Shown here piece by piece: positions 34,448 to 42,001 of a stretch of 64,000 nucleotides of DNA (position 1 is the first letter of the stretch; each line of letters opens with the position of its first letter). Position numbers and translations under genes: made by a program. Source of the stretch: Micromonospora sp. H61 (lineage in GTDB: Bacteria; Actinomycetota; Actinomycetes; Mycobacteriales; Micromonosporaceae); contig NZ_JAGPXY010000015.1 in assembly GCF_018070325.1 (NCBI RefSeq), positions 44,854 to 108,853 on the forward strand, given 5' to 3'. Under the pieces are notes generated by a model. It was not told where the DNA came from, did no database searches, and saw nothing but the letters and a program-made list of their open reading frames with translations.

Positions 34448-35104
34448 TCAGCGTCGTCGGGTGGCGCGTACGACCACGTCGTGCAGCGGGACCTCCCGGC
34501 CCGGCATCGTGCGGCGTTGCTCCTCGGCAGTGATGATCTCCCAGGTGCTGCTGTCCAGGCCAGCGGTGATGTCCGCGAGGGTGACCGATGCCTCTTCCGG
34601 CGGGTGGTGTCCGTGCCCATGCCCGTGCCCGTGCCCCGCCGCGGTGGCTTCCGCGGTGTGCAGATGCCCGACGATGAGGAGGGTGCCGCCGGGGGCCACC
34701 CACCCAGCGACGCGGTCGTAGAAGGCCAGCTGCGGCATCGCGGGGTGCGCGTAGTGCGTCGTTACCAGGTCGAACCTCGTCTCCGGGGCCCAGGTCGTCA
34801 GGTCCGCCTCCACCCATCGCACTCGCTCGGACACCCCGCTCTCCGCTGCGCGTTCGGCGGCTCGGGCGAGCGCGACGGGTGCGATGTCGACAGCGGTGAC
34901 CTGCCAGCCGTGGGCGGCGAGCGAGATTGCCTCGGCGCCCGCGCCGCACCCGGCGTCCAGCGCCGAGCCCGGTGCCAGAGCGCCGATCTCCCGGGCCAGG
35001 TACGGGTGCGCGGGACTCGTGCTCATCGCGCCGGGACGGTCGTGGTGTGCCTGGTGCCAGTGCCGCTCCCAGTAGTCCTTGTCGAACTCGTGCTGCTCGG
35101 TCAT
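34448..35104 (-). CDS. Class I SAM-dependent methyltransferase with His-rich loop
   Basis: A 218-residue methyltransferase. Motif I is LDAGCGAGAEAISLAA (about 49-64), the acidic residue of motif II lies in VTAVDIAPVAL, and motif IV in FDLVTTHYAH. Residues 157-167 alternate Gly and His (GHGHGHGHGHH), which is unusual for this TehB-like fold and may bind a metal ion. The acceptor is unknown; TehB homologues methylate metalloids or small thiols, so a metal-related role is possible but unproven. GGAGCAGG precedes the ATG at 35104; an upstream start at 35176 is not supported. Confidence 0.85.
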   Translation of the reverse strand: MTEQHEFDKDYWERHWHQAHHDRPGAMSTSPAHPYLAREIGALAPGSALDAGCGAGAEAISLAAHGWQVTAVDIAPVALARAAERAAESGVSERVRWVEADLTTWAPETRFDLVTTHYAHPAMPQLAFYDRVAGWVAPGGTLLIVGHLHTAEATAAGHGHGHGHGHHPPEEASVTLADITAGLDSSTWEIITAEEQRRTMPGREVPLHDVVVRATRRR

Positions 35105-35195
35105 CGGTGCCTGCTCCTTCGCGCGTCGGCAACGACTGTGACCGGCGACCGGACGATGCGCAAAGATTATTGCCAAAACGGCAAGACGATGTCGC

Positions 35196-36449
35196 TCACC
35201 CCTGCCCGGTCAGCCGGGCCGCCCGTACCTCCAGGTAGCGCTGCTCGGGCCGGCTCGTCGTGCCCCGCGCCGCCACCAGGTACGCCTCCCGCGCCGCACC
35301 GACCTCCCCGGCCAGCTCCAACAGGTGAGCCCGGACGGCGGCCAGCCGGTGGTGCCCGGCCGTGCGTTCGTCGGCGTCCAACGGCGTGAGCAGGGCGAGC
35401 CCGGCCCGGGGCCCGTCGACCATGGCCACCGCCACCGCCTGGTTGAGGGTGACCATCGGGTTCGGCGCGATCCGGGCCAGCAGTCGGTAGAGCGCGACGA
35501 TCTGCCGCCAGTCCGTCTCCGCCGCCGTCGACGCCTCGGCGTGCACCGCGGCGATCGCCGCCTGGAGCTGGTACGGGCCGGGCGGCGACCAGGTCAGCGC
35601 CTCGGTGATCAGGGCGACCCCCTCCGCGATGGCGGCGGAGTCCCACCGGGAACGGTCCTGCTCGGCCAGCGGCACCAACTCCCCGTCCGGCCCCACCCGG
35701 GCCGCCCGGTGCGCGTCGGTCAGCAGCATCAGCGCCAGCAGCCCGGTCACCTCGCCGTCGTCGGGCAGCAGCCCGCGCAGGATGCGAGCCAGCCGGATCG
35801 CCTCGCCGGTCAGCTCGGCCCTGCGCAGATCCGGGCCGCTGGACGCGGTGTAGCCCTCGTTGAAGATCAGGTAGAGCGCCCGCAGCACCGTTCCCAGCCG
35901 CTCGCCCCGCTCGGCCGGCCCGGGCATGGTGAACCTCGCCCCGGCGGCCTCGATCCGCTGCTTGGCCCGCCGGATCCGTTGACTCATCGTCGCCTCGGGC
36001 ACCAGGTGCGCCCGGGCGATCTGGGCGGTGCTGAGACCGCCGACCGCCCGCAGGGTGAGCGCCACCTGCGCCGATCCGGGCAGCGCCGGGTGGCAGCAGA
36101 GGAACAGCAGTGTGAGGGTGTCGTCGTCGGCCGGAACGGCGGGCTCCGCGTCCGCCGAGGGCGCCACCGCGGCGTACGCCGGCTCGCGCCGCGCCACCAC
36201 CACCTCGCGGTCCCGGCGCGCGCTCTCGCTGCGCCACTCGTCGGTGAGCCGTCGGGTGGCCACTGTGAGCAACCAGGCGCGCGGACTGTCCGGTACGCCC
36301 TGCCCGGGCCACTGCGTCGCGGCGGCGAGCAGCGCCTCCTGGACCGCGTCCTCGCATCTGTCGAACTGTCCGTGCCGACGGACCAGCAGGCCGAGGACCT
36401 GCGGCGCGAACGTGCGCAGCAGATCCTCGACCGTCCGGTCCTCGGTCAC
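35196..36449 (-). CDS. ECF sigma factor of the ECF42 (DGPF-linked) type
   Basis: A 417-residue sigma factor. The first 170 residues hold region 2 (DRCEDAVQEALLAAATQW) and region 4 (LSTAQIARAHLVPEATMSQRIRRAKQRI). The remaining 230 residues are a TPR-like C-terminal extension containing the conserved YLIFNEGYTASSG and NPMVTLNQAVAVAMV. This layout with an adjacent DGPF/YCII gene defines group ECF42, which has no anti-sigma factor; the extension is needed for activity. The ATG overlaps the stop of the DGPF gene, so both are one operon. The signal is unknown. Confidence 0.92.
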   Translation of the reverse strand: MTEDRTVEDLLRTFAPQVLGLLVRRHGQFDRCEDAVQEALLAAATQWPGQGVPDSPRAWLLTVATRRLTDEWRSESARRDREVVVARREPAYAAVAPSADAEPAVPADDDTLTLLFLCCHPALPGSAQVALTLRAVGGLSTAQIARAHLVPEATMSQRIRRAKQRIEAAGARFTMPGPAERGERLGTVLRALYLIFNEGYTASSGPDLRRAELTGEAIRLARILRGLLPDDGEVTGLLALMLLTDAHRAARVGPDGELVPLAEQDRSRWDSAAIAEGVALITEALTWSPPGPYQLQAAIAAVHAEASTAAETDWRQIVALYRLLARIAPNPMVTLNQAVAVAMVDGPRAGLALLTPLDADERTAGHHRLAAVRAHLLELAGEVGAAREAYLVAARGTTSRPEQRYLEVRAARLTGQG

Positions 36450-36811
36450 ATCTCCGTCCCGGCCTCGTCCATGATCGGGCGGACCTCCATCGCGCCGCCG
36501 TACCTGACGTCCGGCCAGCGGGCGGCGATCTCGGCAGCGCGCTGCGGGCTGTCGCAGTCGACGGCCAGGTAACCGGCGAACTGCTCCTTGCTCTCCATGA
36601 ACGGGCCGTCGAGGACCTCGGGGCTGCCGTTTACGAGCCGGACCGTCGACGTCTGCGACGGACTGGCCAACGCCTGGCCGCCGATCAGCTCGCCGGTCTC
36701 GGTCAGCTCCTTCATGATCTCGTCGACCTCACCGAAGAGCGTGGTGCGCTCCTGCTCGCTCAGCTCCTCGGTGAAGCCGGGCCGGTTCCAGATCAGCAGC
36801 ATGTACTTCAC
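36446..36811 (-). CDS. YCII/DGPF-domain protein, partner of the ECF42 sigma factor
   Basis: A 121-residue small protein with the YCII-related fold and the diagnostic motif VLDGPFMESKEQFAGY (DGPF at 68-71). Such genes are the characteristic neighbours and often the target genes of ECF42 sigma factors. I chose the GTG at 36811 because GAGGAG lies 7 bases upstream; the ATG 9 bases further in is less well placed. Its stop overlaps the sigma factor start (ATGA). No biochemical function is established. Confidence 0.92.
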   Translation of the reverse strand: MKYMLLIWNRPGFTEELSEQERTTLFGEVDEIMKELTETGELIGGQALASPSQTSTVRLVNGSPEVLDGPFMESKEQFAGYLAVDCDSPQRAAEIAARWPDVRYGGAMEVRPIMDEAGTEM

Positions 36812-36948
36812 GGCGATGCTCCTCAGGCTCCGGTCGCACCCAACCGGGGCGCGACTCACCGGAGGGTCGGAGCCGTTCCCCCGATCCCTACCGCGTACCG
36901 AAGAAAATCGCAGAAACATCCGCTGGGTGCGTTCCCACGCCGGATGGT

Positions 36949-38211
36949 TCAGCGCGGATCGGGTCGGCCGGGCACCTGTCGGGGCTTCCGGGCACCGCCG
37001 ACGTCCAGCGAAGCCCGGTCGGCGGCCGAGGTGCCGGACGACCAGCCCTCGGCGTCGCGCACGCTGAGCCGGTGCCGGGTGACGCCGGGAAAGAGCGTGT
37101 CCAACCGCTCCCGGACCGCCTCGCCCCGCGCCGCGAGCACCGGCAACAGCCGTTCCGCCCCGGCCGTCTCGGCCGCCGCCTGGTCCGCCGCGTTTGTCGC
37201 CGCCTCGGTGGCCGTGCGCAGCCGCTCGCCGATCCGCAGCGCGAACGCGTTGAGGAAGGACTCGTCCCAGACCTTCGTCCGTCGCCCCGACCCCGGCCGG
37301 CGCTCGGCACGCCCCCGCAGCATCGCCGCAGTGGCCTGGACCAGCAGCGACGTGTAGAGCAACTCCACCGCCACCAGATCGGCCGGCCAGCCCAGCACTG
37401 TGGCGAAGCCGAGATCGTCGGACCAGACCGCCTCGCACCGGTTCGCCGCCGCCACCTCCTGCACCAGCAGCGCCTTCGCGCCCGCGTACGGGGCGTCGGT
37501 GCTCAGGCGTACCCCGCCGGGCAGGTCTCCGCGCTCCGACCCGGCTGCCAGCAGCGCCTCGTCGATGCTGTGCCGGGCGATCAGCTCCTGGGCCTTCCCG
37601 GTCAGCGCCTCCGCCTCCGCCGGGAAGGTGGTCGACTCGGCCTTCGCCAGCAGCGCCCGCACCCGATCCAGCATCGGCGACCCGCTGCGAGCCGTGCCCG
37701 CAGTGCGGGGCAGTGCCGCGCCGCTCGTGCCCGGCGGTGGGCGCAGCACCGCGATCGGCGGCAGGCTCTCCACCAGCGCGAGGGTGTCCACGGCCGCGCG
37801 GAGCGCGTCGGCCCGGTCTAGACCCTCCCGGATTGCCCAACCCGCCAACACGCCGCCGTCAGCACCGCCCTCGGTGGCCACCAGCTCGCGTAGCTGGTCG
37901 TCCCACCAGGCCGGGATCGGCTCGGCCTGGACGCGTCGCTGGACGGCCATCGCGGCACGGACCAGCCGGGCCGCGCGGGCGTCGAGCCGTCGACCGGTGA
38001 TCCGGTCCACGTCGACCGGCTGCCAACCGCGCGGCCAGAGCCGGCCCAGGCCGCGGACCAGGCGACGCAGCAGAGCGGCGTCCACCGCCGTGGTGCCGTC
38101 CGCGGCGCCGGTGCCGACCATCAGTTGGTCCAGCTGCCGTTCGGCCTGCCGTACGTCAGTGCCGCGCACCGCCGCGAGCGCGTTGGCGACGAGTTCGTCC
38201 GCGTCCGGCAC
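36949..38211 (-). CDS. DUF2786 domain protein
   Basis: A 420-residue soluble protein. The DUF2786 domain is visible as MLDRVRALLAKAESTTFP through GKAQELIARHSIDEALL (about 180-225). The rest is helical, with a second conserved-looking region AYAGAKALLVQEVAAANRCEAVW. The function is unknown. The GTG at 38211 is preferred because AGGAGG ends 5 bases upstream; the GTG at 38217 overlaps that site. It is transcribed alone, away from the DUF2243-CtaG operon. Confidence 0.85.
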   Translation of the reverse strand: MPDADELVANALAAVRGTDVRQAERQLDQLMVGTGAADGTTAVDAALLRRLVRGLGRLWPRGWQPVDVDRITGRRLDARAARLVRAAMAVQRRVQAEPIPAWWDDQLRELVATEGGADGGVLAGWAIREGLDRADALRAAVDTLALVESLPPIAVLRPPPGTSGAALPRTAGTARSGSPMLDRVRALLAKAESTTFPAEAEALTGKAQELIARHSIDEALLAAGSERGDLPGGVRLSTDAPYAGAKALLVQEVAAANRCEAVWSDDLGFATVLGWPADLVAVELLYTSLLVQATAAMLRGRAERRPGSGRRTKVWDESFLNAFALRIGERLRTATEAATNAADQAAAETAGAERLLPVLAARGEAVRERLDTLFPGVTRHRLSVRDAEGWSSGTSAADRASLDVGGARKPRQVPGRPDPR

Positions 38212-38399
38212 GGGCACCTCCTTCTCGGTATCTGGCTGTCGCTGCCCCTCCAGGCTCCATGATCATGCCGTCAGTGGCCCGGAAGTCACGAAACGGGGAT
38301 GTGCCACCGAGCCAATGGGCCTTCCCGCCGCGTCGGCCCGGCATGTTTCGTGCGGTTCGGGGTATTTGCAACCTGATCCAGCTGACTGCGAGGTGTGTG

Positions 38400-38882
38400 G
38401 TGGTCGATTCGAGCCTGTCGAGGCCCCGTTCCGCCGACGTTCGTTCCTCCACCCTCGTCGGCGTCCTGATCGGCATCGCGATCATGGCCGCGGTGGACGA
38501 GATCGTCTTTCACCAACTCCTCGCCTGGCACCACTTCTACGACCGCTCCACCCCCTCGGTGGCGCTGCTCTCGGACGGGCTGCTGCACGCCGCCGAGGTG
38601 ATCGCCCTGGTCGGTGGGTTCTTCTGGTTCGCCGACCTGCGTCGACGGCATGCCCTGGCGAGCCGGCTGGCCTGGGGTGGCTTCCTGCTCGGCGCCGGAG
38701 GATTCCAGCTCTTCGACGGGCTCGTCGACCACAAGGTGCTCCGACTGCACCAGATCCGCTACGGCGTACACCTGGTGCCGTACGACGTGGTCTGGAACGT
38801 GGCCGGCGCTGTGCTGCTGCTGGCCGGCGTCGCCGTCCTGTGGCGGGCCCGCTCCCGCCGGCCCGGCGCCGGCCCCCGATGA
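38400..38882 (+). CDS. DUF2243 membrane protein
   Basis: A 160-residue protein with about four membrane helices and the DUF2243 motifs VDEIVFHQLLAWHHFYD near residue 30, FDGLVDHKVLRLHQIRYG and DVVWNVAGAVLLLAGV. Several conserved His residues face the helices. DUF2243 genes often precede a CtaG-like gene, as here, with an ATGA overlap at 38879, so a role with heme-copper oxidase assembly or copper handling is inferred. The start is uncertain: GTG at 38400 or 38397, both close to GCGAGG. Confidence 0.82.
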   Translation: MVDSSLSRPRSADVRSSTLVGVLIGIAIMAAVDEIVFHQLLAWHHFYDRSTPSVALLSDGLLHAAEVIALVGGFFWFADLRRRHALASRLAWGGFLLGAGGFQLFDGLVDHKVLRLHQIRYGVHLVPYDVVWNVAGAVLLLAGVAVLWRARSRRPGAGPR

Positions 38883-39730
38883 CGGTGGCCGGGCCGCTGG
38901 CGCACGCCGGACACGATGCGGCCGGGCCGAACTGGTTCCCGCTGTTCCCGGTCGCGTTGTTGGCGGTCGCCTACGTGCTGGCCGCCGTTCGGGACCCGCG
39001 GGGTTGGGACCACCGACGCACCGCCTCCTGGCTGGTCGGCTGCGCCCTGCTGGCGGTCGCCGTCGGACCGCTGGCCCAACTCCCCGACAACCCGAGCGGG
39101 CACATGACGCAGCACCTGCTGCTGGGCATGCTGGCCCCGCTGGGGCTGGTGCTCGCCGCCCCGGTGACGCTGCTGCTGCGGGTAGCGCCGCCGCCGGTAC
39201 GCCGAGCGGTCGGCCTCCTGCTGCGCGCCCGTCCGCTGCACCTGCTCGCCCACCCGGTCACCGCCGCGCTGCTGACCACCGGCGGGTTGGCGTTGGTGCT
39301 GCTCACCCCGCTGTACGCGGCGGCCGAACGGCAACCCGTCCTGCACCACGCCGTGCACCTGCACTACCTGGCCGCCGGGTACCTCTTCGCCTGGTCGTTG
39401 GCCGGGCCGGACCCGGCGCCGCGTCGCCCCGGACTGGCGGTACGGGTCGGCGCATTACTGGCCGCGTCGGCTGGCCACGCCGTGCTGGCCAAGTACCTGT
39501 ACGCCCAGGCCGAAACCCTCCCGCCCGGCCTCAGCGACCGGGACCCGGAAGCGTTTCGCTCGGCCGCCCTACTCATGTACTACGGCGGCGACCTGGCCGA
39601 GCTGCTCCTGGCGGCAGCCCTCTTCGCCACCTGGTACCACTCCCGCCGCCCTCGCCCTCGCCCGTCCCCACTCCCGTTGATCAAGAAGTTTGCGTCACCG
39701 GAAGGCAGTTCCTTGACGCAAACCTCTTGA
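38879..39730 (+). CDS. ctaG: CtaG-type cytochrome c oxidase assembly protein
   Basis: A 283-residue integral membrane protein of the caa3-type CtaG family, with about seven helices. Conserved segments include NPSGHMTQHLLLGMLAPLGLVL, LHHAVHLHYLAAGYLFAWSL and LLMYYGGDLAELLLAAALF; the His residues may bind copper. It should help build the CuA or CuB site of the oxidase. The last 17 codons (from LIKKFASPEG) are encoded by an inverted-repeat element and probably do not belong to the ancestral protein. Coupled to the DUF2243 gene by ATGA. Confidence 0.9.
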   Translation: MTVAGPLAHAGHDAAGPNWFPLFPVALLAVAYVLAAVRDPRGWDHRRTASWLVGCALLAVAVGPLAQLPDNPSGHMTQHLLLGMLAPLGLVLAAPVTLLLRVAPPPVRRAVGLLLRARPLHLLAHPVTAALLTTGGLALVLLTPLYAAAERQPVLHHAVHLHYLAAGYLFAWSLAGPDPAPRRPGLAVRVGALLAASAGHAVLAKYLYAQAETLPPGLSDRDPEAFRSAALLMYYGGDLAELLLAAALFATWYHSRRPRPRPSPLPLIKKFASPEGSSLTQTS

Positions 39731-39733
39731 TCA
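39678..39733. repeat. Inverted-repeat element with shared stop codons
   Basis: Twenty-base arms at 39678-39697 and 39714-39733 (TGATCAAGAAGTTTGCGTCA and its near-complement, one mismatch) enclose 16 bases that hold an inner GGAA/TTCC stem. The second arm ends in TGATCA, whose halves are the stop codons of the plus-strand ctaG and the convergent minus-strand gene. The AT-richer arms differ from the surrounding DNA, so this looks like an inserted REP- or MITE-like element that now serves as a terminator. Confidence 0.85.
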
Positions 39734-40006
39734 GCTCGAAGGCGGAGTGGCCAGTGCGGCGGAGAGTCGGCCGAAGAACGAGCGGATCTCGTCCTCACCG
39801 TGGTGCGTCTCAGCCTGGTCGTTCAGCGGGCCCGAATAGCGCAGCGCCTGGTCCAGTGCGTCCCGCGTCTCAGCCCTGTCTCCCGGGTAGAGCCCGGCGG
39901 TCACCCCGTCGACGACCCGGGTCACTACCGAGTCGTCGAGCACCCGGTCGAACTGGATCCCGTAGAGGATTCCGTTGACGTGGCCCTTCCAGCTGTCCGT
40001 ACCCAT
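39731..40006 (-). CDS. Small protein at the end of the toxin-like operon (candidate immunity protein)
   Basis: A 91-residue soluble, acidic protein (VLDDSVVTRVVDGVTAGLYPG, then two helices with HHGEDEIRSFFGRL) with no signal or membrane segment. I know no family for it. It begins 14 bases after the stop of the WXG protein with a variable C-terminal domain, which is where immunity genes for type VII polymorphic toxins lie. The immunity call is from position and size only. Its stop codon lies in the inverted-repeat element. Confidence 0.6.
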   Translation of the reverse strand: MGTDSWKGHVNGILYGIQFDRVLDDSVVTRVVDGVTAGLYPGDRAETRDALDQALRYSGPLNDQAETHHGEDEIRSFFGRLSAALATPPSS

Positions 40007-40020
40007 GCTCGTCGACTCCC

Positions 40021-41100
40021 CTAGAAGATCTGGCTGCCGTCCCAGGCAAGGATCGGAACCCCGCCCACGCCGTTGCGCTTGAACTCGGCGTCGAGATTGG
40101 CCATGTGGCTCACATCGGGCTGGTAATGACCGCTGCGTGCCGTCGCGTACTGGACCCTACCGTCCTTGACGACCAACTCGCCCGCCGCGGCGACCGGCTG
40201 CCCGTTGCCCAGTGTGGAGTGATGGAAGTCGCCGACCTTCTGGTAGTTGGACGCATAGAGGTTGCCGTTCCGGTCCATCACGAAAATCGCCTGACCGTTT
40301 CCGCTGAAAACGGTCTGAGCGCTCGACGTGTCGAACGGCTCGCCGCTTCTGGCGCTGCGCAACATGCCGTTGCTGTCGAAGAAGACCCGGTGTTGTTCGA
40401 GTTCCTCTGGACTGAGCCGGCGCACCGCCGTCGGGAAGTGCCCTCCGGGCAGGTGCTCGTTGCGGTACTTGTCGAGCATCGGCTTTGTGTTGTGGTAGCG
40501 CGGGGAGGTGTGCGGACCGGGCACACCGGGTCGTCCGGGGCCACCCGGCTTCGCGCCCTTGCGGTTGAAACGGCGCAGCAGCGTCTTCGCACGCTTCAAC
40601 AACCGCGGAATGATCTCCTTGACGACCCGCTCGATGATCTCCTTGATGATCCGCTGGATGGCCATCCGGGCCAGGCCGATCGAGACGGGGATCGAGGCCA
40701 ACGAGGAGCCGAGGCTGGGTGCCGCTGCCGCCAACGCCATCGCTACCTGAATCACCAGAATCGTCAGCTGGACGATGACGAGGACCTTCTGGGTCAGGGT
40801 GATGATGGCCATCACCAGCAACGCCGTACCGATAAGTTCAGCCGCCTGCGCGCCGTCCTCCATCCGGCGCGGTGCACCCTCCTCGCCCTGCCACGCCTGC
40901 TCGAACGCGCGGACGTCGTCCCCGCTGTTCGTCATCCCGACCTTCGCAGCGCCCGCCTCCGCCTCCCCGACCGCTGTGCGGAGCCGGCCGGCGAACGCGA
41001 ACCACAGTTGGGACGCCTGGAAGAGCAACTCCTCGTCGGCGGCCGGCCAGGTAAACCCGACCCATCCCAGGGCCTCGGCGAGTTCAGGAGGGAGCTGCAT
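40021..41100 (-). CDS. WXG-domain protein with membrane segments and C-terminal effector-like domain (candidate type VII toxin)
   Basis: A 359-residue modular protein. Residues 1-85 are helical with a W-x-G turn (AFEQAWQGEEG, Trp70-Gly72). Two strongly hydrophobic helices cover about 87-143, then comes an amphipathic basic helix (IIKEIIERVVKEIIPRLLKRAK), a Gly/Pro linker (183-197) and a separate domain (200-359) with FVMDRNGNLYASN, FHHSTLGNG, PVAAAGELVV and the motif SGHYQPD. The last domain resembles a beta-rich module seen at the ends of polymorphic-toxin proteins, but I cannot assign an activity. Export by the ESX system is inferred. It overlaps the upstream gene by 17 bases. Confidence 0.75.
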   Translation of the reverse strand: MQLPPELAEALGWVGFTWPAADEELLFQASQLWFAFAGRLRTAVGEAEAGAAKVGMTNSGDDVRAFEQAWQGEEGAPRRMEDGAQAAELIGTALLVMAIITLTQKVLVIVQLTILVIQVAMALAAAAPSLGSSLASIPVSIGLARMAIQRIIKEIIERVVKEIIPRLLKRAKTLLRRFNRKGAKPGGPGRPGVPGPHTSPRYHNTKPMLDKYRNEHLPGGHFPTAVRRLSPEELEQHRVFFDSNGMLRSARSGEPFDTSSAQTVFSGNGQAIFVMDRNGNLYASNYQKVGDFHHSTLGNGQPVAAAGELVVKDGRVQYATARSGHYQPDVSHMANLDAEFKRNGVGGVPILAWDGSQIF

Positions 41101-41425
41101 ACCCACTGGGCAGCTCCATCCGCGTGAAGAGTTCGGCATTTGCGATGTCTGTCGCCTCGTGGGCGTCGGCACTGGCGTCGAGGTTCCCGGCGGCCTCCAA
41201 CAACTGGTCGGCCATCGACCGGTAGACGTCGAGCGCGTGCGTCAGAACTTCCACGTACGCGGCACCGAACAGCGAGCCGGCCTCGTCGTCACCCCACGGG
41301 TTACCCGCCCCGTTGACAGTCGACTCAAGACTGGCGATCTCCGCGCCGAGCTGCTGGCCGGTTGTCGCGAGCGACGCCGCCGCGCCGTGGAGAGCGTCGA
41401 GGTCGACCTGGATCCCGTCGGACAT
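41084..41425 (-). CDS. WXG100-like protein of the toxin-like operon
   Basis: A 113-residue helical-hairpin protein with a WXG-like turn GNPWGDDEAGSLFGAAY (Trp44-Gly45, shifted by one residue from the classical motif). It has the size and layout of ESX substrates or targeting partners. It lies 3 bases after the YbaB-like gene and overlaps the large WXG protein by 17 bases, so the two products probably form a complex that guides the large protein to the export machinery. Confidence 0.85.
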   Translation of the reverse strand: MSDGIQVDLDALHGAAASLATTGQQLGAEIASLESTVNGAGNPWGDDEAGSLFGAAYVEVLTHALDVYRSMADQLLEAAGNLDASADAHEATDIANAELFTRMELPSGYAAPS

Positions 41426-41428
41426 GAC

Positions 41429-41887
41429 TCAGCGCTGGCCTGTCCGGCGGGTGACGACGTCCAGGTCGCCGATCATCTGCTGGAAACCCCGGAACGCGTC
41501 TTCCGAGACACGTTCAAGCTGCTTGCCGAGGGCCACGGTGTCGACGTGAGCGGCCGCCGTCAGCTCAGCTCTGCGGGCCCGCTCGTCGGCCTGCGCTGCC
41601 TGGACCGCCTCCAGGACGTACTCGGCGATGGCCCCGGTGCCGGCCCGGGACAGGCTCGGATCGATCACCAGGGTCTGCAGGGCACCGAAGGCGGAGACTT
41701 CCGCCTCGACGAGACCGTTCCCGCCGGTGCCCCGCCCCGTCAGCTGATCGACGGCGGGTGCGGCACTGTCGTCCTGCTCATCGACGTCGTCCGGCTGCGC
41801 CGAGGCTGAACCCGGAATCTGGCTCAGCAGGCGCATGGCCTCCTCGAGTGAGCGGCTGAGGCCGGCCGGGTCGATTCCGCTCGCCAT
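41429..41887 (-). CDS. YbaB/EbfC-like DNA-binding protein heading the toxin-like operon
   Basis: A 152-residue protein whose core (GLVEAEVSAFGALQTLVIDPSL, then EYVLEAVQAAQADERAR) has the YbaB/EbfC fold. In actinomycetes, YbaB-like proteins are commonly encoded next to WXG100 and polymorphic-toxin genes, and some (such as the EspL group) act with ESX systems. The N-terminal 45 residues are acidic and variable. It is the first gene of the four-gene operon; the promoter must lie in 41888-42001. Confidence 0.8.
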   Translation of the reverse strand: MASGIDPAGLSRSLEEAMRLLSQIPGSASAQPDDVDEQDDSAAPAVDQLTGRGTGGNGLVEAEVSAFGALQTLVIDPSLSRAGTGAIAEYVLEAVQAAQADERARRAELTAAAHVDTVALGKQLERVSEDAFRGFQQMIGDLDVVTRRTGQR

Positions 41888-42001
41888 GCTCGTCCCCTTC
41901 GGGTCTGCAGTCCACGATCAAGAGCGACGGTATCAACGCGGCGCCTGCGTGGCTGCCCCACCACGTCCCCTGTGGAGCGGCGCGACCCCTGATCGCCGAG
42001 T

